Assembly: GCA_029204225.1 (NCBI GenBank)
Contig: CM055097.1
Coordinates: 248,001-312,000 of the forward strand
Direction of reading: 5' to 3'
Length of the DNA stretch: 64,000 nucleotides
Source: Diphasiastrum complanatum
Taxonomy: Eukaryota; Streptophyta; Lycopodiopsida; Lycopodiales; Lycopodiaceae
Position 1 is the first letter of the stretch. Each line of letters starts with the position of its first letter. Below the pieces are notes generated by a model. That model ran no database searches. It was given only the letters and a program-made list of their open reading frames with translations, and was not told the DNA's origin. The position numbers were made by a program, and so were the translations under genes. Shown here piece after piece: positions 1 through 12,269 of the stretch.

Positions 1-550
1 CATACAAAATGAGATGCAAACTCTAAGAGATATTGATCAAACATGAACCAAAACATAAAATATGTTTGCTGTCCATACAATTACAGTACCCTACTGTATT
101 TCACACTTGTGGAACCGAAAATAGCAATAAATGATCATTCTACACACAAGATTGCAAGATAACACCAAGATAGTGCACCAATGAGTAGTAGAACCCAAAG
201 AGAACCATGTATAATGATGAAATGAGAGAGAGAAGAGAGAATATGTGTCTCTCCATGACTTACATCCTTTTATAGAGTTTCCAAACCCTATTTGGCCACT
301 TGGCTTTCCCTCCAAAATGCAAACCCTACTATTTTTGGGTCTAGATTTAATGTACCCAAAGTTCAAATTTGAATCTCTCTCAAACTCAACTACCAACTTT
401 CCCACACTTTCCAAAAGTGTTTATTGAATGTATTTTAAACTAATATAACTTCAAAAAGTTTATCTCTAAGTCTAAAATGAGTTTTGGCCTCTTATTGACA
501 ATCTACCAAAATGTGACTAAACTAGACTAAACTAGTTGAAATCTCTCACA
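1..550 (-). repeat. Partial copia LTR (LTR-C type), runs off window
   Basis: On the minus strand this starts with TGTGAGAGATTTCAACTAG at 550 and runs to the window edge. It matches the sequence at 18,353-18,739, which ends directly at a tRNA-Met primer site, so it is an LTR. A promoter-like CTCTATAAAAGG lies near 268-280 (minus), followed by a TC-rich tract. Its left end is outside the window. It abuts copia integrase code at about 551-557, which is not a normal internal/LTR junction. Confidence 0.75.
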
Positions 551-2500
551 TTTGCCACCTCGATCTGTTCTAATCTGCCTCACTTTGTTGTCTGTGCATC
601 TTTCTACCCAATTCACATATTTTGTGAATTTATCAAGTGCTTCAGATTTATTCTGATTTACACTCTGGCAAATTTGCTATAATCATCAATGAAGGTTATG
701 TGATACTTTGAACCTCCTATTGAGATCACGTTGAATGGTCCGCAGATGTCAGAGTGCACTAGCTCCAGAATCTTTGTCGTTCAGTAGGAGTCTTTGATGA
801 ATGGTGTGCGTGACATCTTGCCCTTCAAACATGCATCACAGGTGGTCGAACTGGTTGCATTCGAGATGCTGACCTCTGTTATCACTCCATGATGGCTTGT
901 CTGGTAAAGTGCCATTGAGTTTATGTGGCAGAGTCTTCTGTGCCACAGAGTGTCTGGCGAGTCGTCATGAGTCTAATGCACCTAATCTGCAGGTAGGCGT
1001 ACCTTTAGATGATATAGGTTCCCTTTCCTTCTGCCTTGAGCGAGGGGAGTACTGGTACTGGCATCAATCACGTTGCATGTTTCGTTAGAAAACGTCACAC
1101 GCATCCCTACATCTGCTATTCTTGCTATAGAGAGCAAGTCTTATTGCAGAGTAGGCACGAACAGAACGTCTTTGAGTCGTCTATCTCTGCCATTGGTGTT
1201 GAGCCATAGTGAACCCATACCATTCACTTGATGTCTAGATCCATCTCCAAGAACTATGAATCTTGAGGGATCGCACTTCTGAGATCAGACATGATTTGTC
1301 TTGATGTCACAAAGTGTGAGGTGGCTCCTGAATCAAGGATCACCTCATGTGTGTCAGATGTTGATGTTGCACACACGTCTTCACAGATATAGGTAGTCGA
1401 ACAGTTTCTGTTTGTTCTTTCTTCACCCATTTTTGAGCTCTCGGGCTCCTCGACATAGGATGAACTATTGTTGCTCTCCTGTCTGTTCTGTGCTGACTTG
1501 TTTCTTGGGTTCTGGCAGCAATCCATGGCTACATGACCCTTCTTGTGGCAATGGATACACTCAATCTTGGGATTGAGCCAACAGGTATCTACTATATGCT
1601 CGTCTCTTCTACATCTCACACAAGTCTTCTTGTCTGCACCTTGTTGTTTTGACCTCCCTTTGGTCTTCCAGTTGCTTTTGCTTGTTCCCTCTGCTTGCTG
1701 ATCACGATCCTGCCTCTGATTGGACTCTCTCTTAGGCTTAAATTGTTTCTTTGATTTTTCTTTGTTGCCGTAAAGGGCCTGGTCAGATCCATCTTTGTGA
1801 TCAAGATGTTCTCTGGCCTGACTTCCTCTCCAATCTCGACAATTGCCTTTTCGAGGTTCATGGCGGGATCTTTCGCGAGGAAGGTCCTTGTCATCTAGAA
1901 TGATATGGGTAACGCTCTCAACAGGTACGTGAGCTGCCTCTTAGTTGACACAACGTTCTCTGCTCCAGAGTTATGTAGGGACAGAAGAAGATCCTTCATC
2001 TTTCTTACGAAAGAAGTGAGCTCTTTTCCATTACACTGCAAATTCGTCAGGTGATCTTTTAGCATCATGATTTGACTTCTTGATTTCGTCTGAAATCTGG
2101 TGAGTAATGCATCCCACATCTCCTTAGCTTTGGAGAGTGTAGCCAGGTCAAGTGTGAGACTATCTTCGATGGAAGATGATAGCAAGGCTACTGCCTTATC
2201 GTTTTTCTCCTTCCATTTGCGTAGCTCCTTGCCTGTTGTCGTATGCATTTCTTCTATGCCATCTACCCAGGGGAATAGTCATTTACCCTTGAGTATCAAA
2301 GATGTCTTAACTTTCCAGGCTAGAAAGTTAGATCCTGAGGAATCAAGTATTGTGCAGATCTTGCTCTACATGCTGCTGATTGAAGCCATTGCTTCTTGGA
2401 GTCTATTCCCTTGTTGATGGTTGTTTGTTTGAATGCTTGGCCTCTTGGATCTGCTAGCTTCTTGACTATGTTAGAATATGACAGAATGACAGGATAACAG
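551..2500 (-). pseudogene. Copia-A1 gag-protease-integrase remnant
   Basis: A decayed Ty1/copia polyprotein read leftwards. The gag part (about 2,400-1,620) is a UBN2-type gag in broken frames. It is followed by a zinc knuckle CIHCHKKGHVAMDC near 1,580-1,530, the aspartic-protease motif ILDSGATSHF near 1,340-1,310, the GAG-pre-integrase region (about 1,260-840) and the first half of integrase. It stops in integrase around RTDRGG at about 560, where LTR-C begins. Reverse transcriptase and RNase H are absent. Several stops and frame changes make it non-functional. Close relatives lie at 6,846-9,922 and 30,727-31,890. Confidence 0.85.
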
Positions 2501-2512
2501 GCTCTGATACCA
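2501..2512 (-). other. Primer-binding site of Copia-A1
   Basis: The minus strand reads TGGTATCAGAGC, complementary to the 3' end of plant initiator tRNA-Met and the usual copia primer site. One base separates it from the 5' LTR. Confidence 0.85.
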
Positions 2513-2513
2513 C

Positions 2514-3479
2514 TGATGAGGTATCGGATTCATGTATCGCAATTTGGATTTCGCAGTCGCGAAGTTTTTGCGAAGGAACCACGATCCTCTGTTCCGATTC
2601 AGATGGAGTTTAGCTGCGATTGTTGGACACTGCCAGCTAAATCACTCCTACAATCCTCCAGAATGTAGTCAGGCTCTGTTGATCTACGCTCATAAAATTA
2701 ATGCAGCATTCAACATAGTTTCAACCAAGGTGCGGAATTAAAATGAACAAGAAAAACTCAAACACACGATTAACAACAGAAGCATTTGCATGTGAGATCA
2801 GACACAACAAGAGAAATTATCTATATTGATCTTCCTCTGTTTTCTTCAAGCACTGCATGAAAAACCACGCAATGCGTTGGCGTGGGAGAAACACGGTTCT
2901 CTCACGAGTAATCGTCTCATTTTACTAGCGGACAGTTGGATCTCTATAGATCCTGATCACAGAGCTCGTCTCGCATGCAGGCGGACTTGTTGTCTGTATT
3001 CCTCTTGATTGCTTACTAGCATCAGACTAATACATTACACTGTACGTGTATTCTGTTGATCTATATGTCAAGTATCATCCAGTAGGTATGGTCGCTCTAT
3101 GTAGATCTGAGATTAGAGTGGCAGATTAGCCACGACCTAAAAAGTATCTGCTGACGTCATATCATCAAATCAGATATCTGTACTTCTGGGTACTTGCATG
3201 ATCTTGCTGGTACCTTTCGGAGCGTGCAGGCAGGAGAAGGTTTCATTTCCATCGTTGGTTTCGTTTTGGTCATTTGCCTTCTCTCAATTGGACCACAAAA
3301 GATTCTCTTTCGTGAATTTTTTGTGTTCGCGAACCGTTCATCTTCGTCTGCTTTGACTTTCGTGTTCATGAAACTTTTCGTGCTTCGTGTCTCCAGATCT
3401 TGGAGTTCGCGAATGTCTTCGTTGGACTGAGGGCTAAAAGCTAACAAGGCTTTGTAATTAGAAATGTTTTGTTTCTTCA
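2514..3479 (-). repeat. 5' LTR of Copia-A1
   Basis: On the minus strand it starts TGAAGAAACAAAACATTTC at 3,479 and ends CATCA at 2,514, one base before the primer site. It aligns with both Copia-A2 LTRs (5,656-6,735 and 10,360-11,230), sharing the start, the GTGGCTAATCTGCCACTC block and the segment with CTCACGCCAA. It is clearly more diverged from them than they are from each other. No matching 3' LTR is in the window. Confidence 0.8.
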
Positions 3480-3589
3480 ACTGCAAAGTGTCGTTGAATA
3501 TAAGAGCACCAACCAAATGAACTTGAATAAAATCAATTTTGTTTAAATTCTTTGGCATTCTTACAAAATCACAATAACACATCATGAGG

Positions 3590-4010
3590 ATTGCGATGTG
3601 GGCGTCCGACGTAATTTTGGAGATTTTATAATTTGTTGCATTTCGACAAGTCGAAATCCAGCGCCTAAGCAAAAACTCCCAAATTGAACATCCGGTGATC
3701 TAGAAACTATGGCGGCAACTAATTTTTAAAATTGTCGTTGCATTTCGACATGTTAGAATCCGACATGCAGATGTAGATATTACATGGCATATATTTTTAT
3801 TGAAATAAAATTTAGTCGGCATCCAACGTGGACGTTGCATTCTGAAGAACCACAAAATTCGATGTCCATGTCATTGATACGAGACAACTCAGTTTTTGAC
3901 AAGACCTTGTACGAAAAGCAGACGTTGGATTTCGACATATTTTTGTCCATCAAAATCTGATGTTTGTTTGGATTTGGCAATTTCCATATTTTTTTGTAGA
4001 TTCTTCCTCA
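3590..4010 (-). repeat. Remnant with TCCGACAT-type subterminal repeats (CACTA-like)
   Basis: Many short forward and inverted copies of motifs such as GAATCCGACATG and TTTCGACA occur between 3,600 and 4,000. The same motif style fills both ends of the element at 47,708-49,556. Clustered subterminal repeats are typical of CACTA elements. No terminal inverted repeat was found, so this is at best a fragment. The strand is arbitrary. The ORFs here look like chance. Confidence 0.4.
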
Positions 4011-4563
<553 letters not shown>

Positions 4564-4746
4564 ATTTTTGCATTGATTTAGGATTAGAGTAATAGATGAA
4601 TAGATAGTGTATGATGATAATTGAATGTTAGATTTGTAATGTCACGTTGTTTAGTTAACATGGTCAAATTTAATTCATTGAAAAATGTTTATGTAAAAAG
4701 TCAAATGTAATTCATCACTTTCGAATTCATTTTTTTTATAGCAATG

Positions 4747-5236
4747 TCGTATTTTTATAATTTATTTTCTATTACATACACTAGAAATTAGTTAATATGA
4801 AAGAGTCAAATGCAGATACTTAAAATTCCCAGTCCTAGGAAGGTGTTTAGCCCTTACTTTTCTCTCGTTAAAAGCGAGGTCCTAATCTTCCTTGATAGGA
4901 AAGATGTACACACCACAGGGAGGGAATATGAGGTGACATTCTGAAATAGGACATAACCGCAAGGTTCAAGTATTATAATTATCACATTCAACTCTAACAA
5001 AGGTCATATTTTTATAATTTATTTTTTATCACATACACTAGAAATTAATTAATATAAAAGAGCCAAATGCAGGTAATTTAACTTCCCAATCCTAGGAAGT
5101 TGTGTAGCCCTTACCTTTCTCCCGTTAAAGGCAAGGTTCTAATCTTTTCTTGATAGGAAAAACCTACACGCCGTAGGGAGGGAATATGAGGTGACATTTT
5201 GAAATAGAACATAACCGTATTCAACTCTAATCATCA
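4747..5236. repeat. Tandem duplication of ~250 bp
   Basis: Segment 4,747-5,002 and segment 5,004-5,236 align along their length. Shared blocks include TTTTTATAATTTATTTT, ACATACACTAGAAATTA, TAGCCCTTACCTTTCTC and GGGAGGGAATATGAGGTGAC. A further copy of the last block (GGACATAACCGCAAG) is at about 11,900. No coding content is visible. Confidence 0.8.
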
Positions 5237-5269
5237 CATTCAATTATTATTGATGTTAGGGTATTGAAA

Positions 5270-5655
5270 AAAGTCCAAGCATTTATAGATATTGAGTTAA
5301 AACTATGAGGACAATACCAATATATAGATTAATTTTCATCTCTAAATGCCATAAACTCTAAACTTTAAACAACAATAGGGGACCCAAAACTTTGATAAAC
5401 CCGTGGGAAAGAAAATGAAGAACGTAACCATGATGAAAAATTAGGACGTGCAATGAATTCTTGGAATATTAATGATGACCCAGACCCATTAAGGATGCAA
5501 AGGGAGACTCACTGACACTAGAATCGACTTGTCTGTGCCGATTGAGTATTTCTTCTATGATGCCACCAAAGAGGACCATGGCAAGGTCAAGATGGTGTGT
5601 AGATCGTTGGCATCCTTGAACCTGATGGTTTGCAACATCGAAGAGAGAAAAGGAT
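5270..5655. repeat. Left arm (outer part) of an old large palindrome
   Basis: The reverse complement aligns with 11,511-11,870, for example GGTCATCATTAATATTCCAA against GGATCATCATTAATATTCCA, and the CACACCATCTTGACCTT block. The arm is interrupted at 5,655/11,236 by Copia-A2. The inner part of the arm continues at 11,236-11,360. Confidence 0.8.
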
Positions 5656-6735
5656 TGAAGAAACAAAATGTTTCTAATGCCAAAGCTTTGCTGAATTTTT
5701 GACAAAAGGCGACATAAGACGAGACGAGATGACACAACACGACACGAAATCAGTCGTGCTCCTCAATTGATCAAGAAGATCAGCCATGTACCATGGGGTA
5801 CAAGCATTTGATAAGATATCATGACATCAGCAGAAGTAATCTAGATCATGGCTAATCTGCCACTCTTGTAATTCGTGATTAATTATAGATGTTTAATCTT
5901 TCTAATCTAGAAGTTACACGTCACGACACGAAATTGTTTGCGAACTATATACTTCCTCTTTGATGCATAAGCTCGTAAGCAAGAAGAAGTCAGAAGACGA
6001 AAATATTCAGAATACAGTCCACCTGTGAGCGAGACAATTTTGAGAGGATCAGTAGATCCAAAGGTTTGCTAGTAAGCGAGACACGATTCGTGAGAGAACT
6101 GTATTTCTCTCACGCCAATGCACTGCATGGATCTGTCATGCAGTGCTGCTAAAATTCAAGAAGATCAATAGGTAATATTGTAGTTGTTATGCACATGTTA
6201 TTGTATACATTTGTATGATCTCGAATGAATTTTTGTTTGATATTATTCGTGTGTCTAATTCACTTGTTCATTCAATTTCGCACATTGGTTTGATTTCGTT
6301 GAATGCTATATTAATTTGTTAATGTAGATAAGCAGTGTCTGTCTACACTCTGAGGATTGTAGGAATGATATATCCGGCAGTGACCAACAATCATATCTAA
6401 ATTCTTGGCGAACTAATTTCGTTCGCGAATATTTTTGTTTCATTTCGTTTCATGCTTCGTTTCATTTTGTTTCATGATCTCTATGCTTCCAACATGATTC
6501 AATATCAGAGCTCGTTTTTGTTTCGCTTCATTTCATTTCCTTTTGTTTTTGTCAAGATTTTGTCTCGTTTTGTCTTGTTGTGTTACACAGCCTGATTGAT
6601 CCAAAACAAATTATTCTCGAATAGAAATAATTCGAGATTCGCGAAAGTTTTGAGAATTGTTCAAGATACCCATATTAGTTTGTCAATAGAGTTTTTGGCT
6701 AGAATTTGCATTTTCTAAGTGCAATTTTACCATCA
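5656..6735 (+). repeat. 5' LTR of Copia-A2
   Basis: 1,080 bp, starting TGAAGAAACAAAATGTTTC and ending CCATCA one base before the primer site. It is about 200 bp longer than the 3' LTR, which lacks the segment corresponding to about 6,247-6,451. Confidence 0.9.
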
Positions 6736-6736
6736 G

Positions 6737-6748
6737 TGGTATCAGAGC
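6737..6748 (+). other. Primer-binding site of Copia-A2
   Basis: TGGTATCAGAGC, the initiator tRNA-Met site, one base after the LTR. Confidence 0.9.
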
Positions 6749-6845
6749 TACCTTGTCATAGTCTGACATAGCGAAAAGCTATCAGATCAAAGGGGCTAAG
6801 CGTTCAAACAAACAACCATCAACAAGTGAACACACTTTAGAAGCA

Positions 6846-7740
6846 ATGGCTTCAATCAGCAGCATACAATCCAAAATCTGTACAGTTTTGGATTCATCAG
6901 GATGTAACTTCCTAGTATGAAAGGTAAAGACCTCGCTAATACTAAAGGGTGAAGGATTATTTCCCTCGGTAGATGGCACAGAGGAGATGCCTACAATGAT
7001 TGGCAAGGAGCTATGCAAATGGAGGGAGAAGAATGATAAGGTAGTAGCCTTGTTATCATCATCCATTGAAGATAGCCTTACACTTGACCTGACTACACTC
7101 TGCAAAGAAAAGGAGATGTGGGATATACTACTCACGAGATTTCAAACGAAATCACGCAGTCAAATAATGATGCTGGAAGATCAGCTAACAAACCTGCAGT
7201 GGGATCGCAAAGATCTCACTTCCTTTATTAGGAAGATGAAGGATATATTCCTTTCCCTACACAATTTTGGAGCAGAAAGTGTAGTGTCAGCAGAGAAGCA
7301 ACTCACTTATCCATTGAGAGCCTTACCTAGATCTTTCCAGACAACCAAAATTGTGCCTGCAAAGGATCTTACAATGACCCTCAAAAAGGCAATTGTCAAG
7401 ATTCGAGAGGAAGTCGAGGCTTGAGAGCACCTTGATCACAAGGATGCTTCTGACCAAGCCCTCTACAACAACAAAGAAAAGACAAAGAAACAATTCAAGC
7501 CTAGGAGGGAGTCAGATTGAAAGCAGGATTGTGATCAGCAAGTAGAAGGGACCAGTAAAGGCAAATCGAAGAACAAAGGAGGTCAAAACAATAAGGTGGA
7601 GACAAGAAAACCTGCGTGAGATGCAGACGTGAAGGACACACAATTGATTCATGTTGGCTCAATCCAAAAATTGAGTGTATCCACTGCCACAAGAAGGGTC
7701 ATGCAGCCATGGACTATCGGCTAAACCCAAGAAACAACTT
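6846..7740 (+). pseudogene. Copia-A2 gag with zinc knuckle
   Basis: The gag frame opens at ATG 6,846 (MASISSIQSK) and meets a TGA at about 6,918. It continues in the same frame through 7,424 with the UBN2-type sequence EMWDILLTRFQTKSRSQIMM, then breaks again. A zinc knuckle near 7,670-7,715 reads CIHCHKKGHAAMDY, so the last cysteine of the CX2CX4HX4C motif is tyrosine. In Copia-A1 and -A3 that position is cysteine. Gag would form the particle and package RNA; this copy is inactive. Confidence 0.85.
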
Positions 7741-7859
7741 AGCATAAAGTAGACAAGAGAAAAATAATAGTTCTTCCTATGTCGAGGAGTTTGAGAGCTC
7801 GAAAATGGACAAAGAAAGATCGAACATAAATAATTCGACCGCCTACATGTGTGTAGTGT

Positions 7860-9020
7860 CAACACCTGAGACACAGGAGGTGATCCTAGACTCAGGAGCT
7901 ACCTCACATTTCATTACATCAAGATGAATTATATTTGAATTTCGAAGTGCAGATCCACCAAGATTCATTGTTCTTGGAGATGGATCCAAACATCAAGTGA
8001 ATGGTATTGGTCCACTGTGGCTCACGAATGACAAAGACAGATGACTAGAAGATGTTCTGTTAGTGCCCACACTGCAACATGACTTGCTATCTGTGACAAG
8101 AATAGCTGATGCAGGGATGCGTGTGACGTTCTCAGACGAAACATGCAACGTTGTTGATGCTAGTACCAGTACCCTGATCACTCAAGGTAGAAAAAAAAGT
8201 TATATGTATCACCTAAAGGTACGCCTACTTGTAGATTAAGTGCATTAGACTCATGATGATTTGCCAAACACTCTATGGCACAGGAGACTATGCGATATGA
8301 ATTCGATGGCACTATATCAAGCAAGCCATCATGGAGCAATCACAAGGGTTAGCATCTTGAATGCAACCAGTTCGACACCTATGATGCATGTCTGAAGGGT
8401 AAGATGTCATGCACTCCATTTGTCAAGGACTCCTACAGAATGACCAAGATTCAAAGTTAGTGCATTCTGACATCTGTGGACCTTTCAATGTGATCTCACT
8501 AGGAGGCTCAAAATATTACATTACCTTTATTGATGATTACAGTAAATTTGCTAGAGTGTATTTTACTCACAATAAATCAGAAGCATTTGACAAATTTATA
8601 GAGTAGGTGAATTGGATTGAAAGATGCACTGGTAAGCAGATCAGAACAGATCGAGGTGGAGAATACATCTCAAATCGCTTCATTGACTTCTGCAATGATC
8701 GTGGTATCATACACAGAAGGACTGCATCTTACACACCACATCACAACAGTGTTGCAAAAAGAAAGAATAGAACTCTAATGGAAGCTGCCAGATGCATGAT
8801 AGCCTACTTGAAAGCTCCAAGAGTACTATGGGCTGAAGTAGTAGCTACAGCTACATACATTCAAAACAGGATAGGAAAGTCTGGTGTGTCTCACACGACA
8901 CCACATGAATTGTGGTGGGGTAGAAAACCTAAACTAACTCACATCAGAATCTTTGGTTGTGCAGCTTATGCACATATTCTTGATAAGCTTCAAAAGAAGC
9001 TTGACGAGAAAGCTGAATAG
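7860..9020 (+). pseudogene. Copia-A2 protease and integrase
   Basis: Protease motif ILDSGATSHFI lies near 7,880-7,915. The GAG-pre-integrase region (8,050-8,400) contains LLSVTRIADAG and LWHRRL. The integrase core (8,457-9,020) contains HSDICGPFNV, YYITFIDDYSKF, RTDRGGEYISNRF and HHNSVAKRKNRTL. In the last motif the usual catalytic glutamate of VAERKN is replaced by lysine. A TAG interrupts the frame at 8,604-8,606. These enzymes would mature the polyprotein and insert the cDNA; this copy is defective. Confidence 0.88.
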
Positions 9021-9330
9021 AGATATCTTGTAGGATATGACAACAATTCGTCATACTATAGAGTCTATATGCCAGAGACAAACTCTGTGAAGACAGTCAG
9101 GGATGTCAAGTTTGATGAGAGCAGAACGATGGCCAACGATGATCCTGTTAGCTATGAAGTTCTTGAAAGACAGTACTATGATCTGCCAACTATGACAGAG
9201 GGAGCAGAAGACGAACATGAAAACGAAGATTTTCAAGTTGCTTCGCATTCGAGTGACAAATCAAAAGACGAAAGATTTGAGAGGCAGCCTACTACTATAG
9301 TACCTGTAAACCAAGATGGTTTCGGACCTA
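9021..9330 (+). pseudogene. Copia-A2 integrase-RT linker
   Basis: Continues the integrase C-terminal region with YLVGYDNNSSYYRVY and an acidic linker to about residue run VNQDGFG. It then jumps near 9,335-9,350 to the end of the RT domain (RPDIAYAVFRMSQFC). About 900 bp of reverse transcriptase expected here, including the YVDD catalytic box, is missing. Confidence 0.75.
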
Positions 9331-9339
9331 CCTTGCAGA

Positions 9340-10350
9340 TAACACACGTCCTGACATTGCTTATGCCGTGTTCAGGATGAGCCAATTCTGCACGAATCCA
9401 GGCTCGATACATTAGAAGATTGCAAAATGAATTTTGCAATATCTTCAATTAACAAGAGATTATGGTTTGTGTTATTGTCGTGATGCAGAGTTCCAGATGC
9501 TTTCCTATAGTGATGCTAGTTGGGCATCCCTCAAGAATGACTGTAAAAGTGTCTCAGGAGGATGCACCATTGCGTCAGGAGCAGCAATTCTCTGGGTCAA
9601 CAAGAAACAGACCATTGTGGCTCAGTCATCCTGTGAAGCAGAGTATGTTGCCGTAGTAAAGATGGCCAACGAAATAATCTAGCTCAAACAGTTCCTTGAT
9701 GAATTGGGAAAAACAAAAAATGAACCTCTAGTTTTGTAGATGGACAACACATCTGCAATACATCTGACAAAAGACCTTGTATTTCACTCAAGGATGAAAC
9801 ACATTATGATCAAGTACCACTTGTTGAGGAATCTGATTGGCAAGAAGATGTTGCAGACTACCTTCTTTGGAACAAAGGAGATGGTAACTGACATTTTCAC
9901 AAAGGCCCTAGACCATTAGAGGAGTTTTGAGCTCCAAAAAGACCCTTTAAGAATTTGTGCAAGATGTAGTTTATATTATTAATATATTATAGCACTAATA
10001 CTTTTGACTCGCCATAACTTTTTAATCATAGCTCAAAAGTATCTCATATAACATATCATTGGAAAGCTCTTGTTGAGGGCTTTCCAATGCACCAAACTTC
10101 GCTAAATTCGGACTTACCACTAAAATGTTATGCCATTTGTAGTGTGGAATCAAAATGTGGACTCAAAAAGTTACGTTACATAGATTTCAAATTTGAGTGT
10201 TTTGATTGGTCCATGTGTAAGAAAAAATTAAGAAAAAATATAAAAATAATCTTTACAAAGGGTCTCTTTTGGATTTAGAACTCCTCTAATGCAAAGGTCT
10301 GTTTGAGAAACAGAGGAGCAGTCTTGGAGTCATCAAGCTATCATGCTTTG
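9340..10350 (+). pseudogene. Copia-A2 RT end and RNase H, split by a MITE
   Basis: Carries the tail of RT and then RNase H. Recognisable pieces are MLSYSDASWASLKND, KKQTIVAQSSCEAEYVAV, MDNTSAIHLTKD and TDIFTKAL, with TAG stops near 9,680 and 9,738. The coding similarity resumes after the inserted MITE with LFEKQRSSLGVIKLSC at about 10,300-10,345, just before the polypurine tract. Confidence 0.85.
9919..10286. mobile_element. 368 bp MITE inserted in Copia-A2
   Basis: Inverted ends GAGGAGTTTTGAGCTCC and GAGGAGTTCTAAATCC, with GACCCTTT blocks following on both sides, are flanked by TA. That fits a Tc1/mariner (Stowaway-like) target duplication. The element has no coding capacity. It contains a small palindrome GGAAAGCTCTTGTTGAGGGC at about 10,061. 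It splits the RNase H reading frame of Copia-A2, so it arrived later. Confidence 0.7.
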
Positions 10351-10359
10351 AGAGAGAGC

Positions 10360-11230
10360 TGAAGAAACAAAATGTTTCTAATGCCAAAGCTTTGCTAGCT
10401 TTCAATCCTGAATTTTTGACAAAAGACGACATGACACAACACGACACGAAATCAGTCGTGCTCCTCAATTGATCAAGAAGATCAGCCATGTACCATGGGG
10501 TACAAGCATTTGATCAGATATTATGACATCAGCAGAAGTAATCTAGATCGTGGCTAATCTGCCACTCTTGTAATTTGTGATTAGTTATAGATGTTTAATC
10601 TTTCTAATCTAGAAGTTACACGTCGCGACACGAAATTGTTTGCGAACTATATACTTCCTCTTTGATGCATAAGCTCGTAAGCAAGAAGAAGTCAGAAAAT
10701 ATTCAGAATACAGTCCACCTGTGAGCGAGACAATTTTGAGAGGATCAGTAGATCCAAAGGTTTGCTAGTAAGCGAGACACGATTCGTGAGAGAACAGTAT
10801 TTCTCTCACGCCAATGCACTGCGTGGATCTGTCATGTGGTGCTGCTAAAATTCAAGAAGATCAATAGGTAATATTGTAGCTATTATGCACATGTTATTCT
10901 ATACAATTGTATGATCTCGAATGAATTTTTGTCTGATATTATGCTTCGTTTCATATTTCATTTCGTTTCGTGATCTCTATGCTTCCAACATGATTCAATA
11001 TCAGAGCTCATTTTTGTTTCGTTTCATTTCGTTTCGTTTTGTTTTTGTCAAGATTCCGTCTCATTCCGTCTTGTTGTATTACACAGCCTGATTGATCCAA
11101 CATGAATATTCTCGAACAAAAATAATTTGAGATTCGCGAAAGTTTTGAGAATCGTTCGAGATACCCATATTAGTTTGTCACCAAAGTTTCTGGCTAGAAT
11201 TTGCATTTTCTAAGTGCAATTTCACCATTA
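10360..11230 (+). repeat. 3' LTR of Copia-A2
   Basis: 871 bp, preceded by the polypurine run GAGAGAGAGC. It starts TGAAGAAAC and ends CCATTA, where the 5' LTR ends CCATCA. It has a deletion of about 200 bp near 10,942 relative to the 5' LTR. Followed by AGGAT. Confidence 0.9.
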
Positions 11231-11235
11231 AGGAT

Positions 11236-11870
11236 GCTACTACTTTGAACTCAACAAATCTAAATGGGTGTTTGTGCTCCATTTAGATTCAAACAAGTGT
11301 CAACATTTGATAGAGGAATATCTAGAATAGAAGAGAAAGTGATTAAATCGAAAACAAGCAGCTTGGTTTTCCAACATATTTTCAATTTTAATTACTTTCT
11401 TTTCTATTCTAAAGCTTCCTCTGTCAAATGTTGACACTTGCCTGAATTTAAATGAACCACAAGCAACTACTTAGATTTGTTGAGTTCAAATTAGCAGCAT
11501 CATTTTCTCTTTTCGATGCCGCGAACCATTACATTCAAGGATTGCCAAGGGCTTACACACCATCTTGACCTTACCACGGTCCTCTTCGGTGCTATCATAA
11601 AAGAAATACTCAATCGTTGTATACAAATCACTTGTAGGGCCAATGAGCCCCTTTTACAATGAAATCTTCAATGGAGTTGGATCATCATTAATATTCCAAC
11701 CAATAATCCACCCTTCATTCTTTTCTCACGGTTTTGGCATTTTTCATTTTTTCCACGGTTTTATCGAAGTTGCAAACCCTATTTTTGTTTGAACTTGAAA
11801 TCTTAGTGAATGGACAATATATGTATTGGTATTGACGTCATAGCTATGAGTCACTATACACAAAAACTCG
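11236..11870. repeat. Centre and right arm of old palindrome
   Basis: The symmetry centre is near 11,369. Segment 11,236-11,360 is inverted at about 11,375-11,500 (for example CAAATGTTGACACTTG against CAAGTGTCAACATTTG). Segment 11,511-11,870 is the inverse of 5,270-5,655. Without Copia-A2 the whole is roughly 1 kb with a very short loop, as in a foldback element. No coding function recognised. Confidence 0.82.
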
Positions 11871-12269
11871 TACATAAAAGCGTGAAAAGAGCGAACTAGC
11901 TTAGAATAGGACATAACCGCAAGATAAAATGGATTGTGCTTTATGAAATAGAGTGTGCTTTATAGTGAATGAAAACAAATTTGCTATGGATTCATTATTA
12001 TTGTTGTAACATATTAGTTATAAGCTTTGAAGTTAGAAAACCCAATACCTGTTTCTGTATTGCAATGAATATAAAAATAAAAACTGAATGCAATCGAATA
12101 TAAATATTAATGATTATAAATCATTATTCTTGTCGTTCTCATCATCACATAAGTCTTGACACTCACCTGAATCTAGGTCTAAGTATAATCGTAAATTTCT
12201 GATCGTGTCTCTTTGAGAATGTGAGCTACCCTCATATTCATCCTCCTCTTCTTCTAGTTCTATCTCACC
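11871..12269. other. AT-rich non-coding stretch
   Basis: Contains another copy of AATAGGACATAACCGCAAG at about 11,896, shared with the tandem duplication at 4.75-5.24 kb. Nothing gene-like seen. Confidence 0.5.

Larger units (their letters stand above)
5656..11230 (+). mobile_element. Copia-A2, LTR-bounded copia retrotransposon
   Basis: A Ty1/copia element with two LTRs, primer site, polypurine tract and a perfect 5-bp target duplication AGGAT (5,651-5,655 and 11,231-11,235). Internal order is gag, protease, integrase, RNase H. Most of the reverse-transcriptase region is deleted near 9,330-9,350. A 368 bp miniature element interrupts the end of RNase H. Stops in gag, a damaged zinc knuckle and the lost RT make it non-autonomous. 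It sits inside an older palindrome whose arms rejoin exactly when the element is removed. Confidence 0.93.

Noticed and set aside
3157-3672. 171-codon minus-strand ORF
   Set aside because: It overlaps the outer part of the Copia-A1 LTR and its flank; no domain, and LTR homologues at 5.7 and 10.4 kb do not keep the frame.
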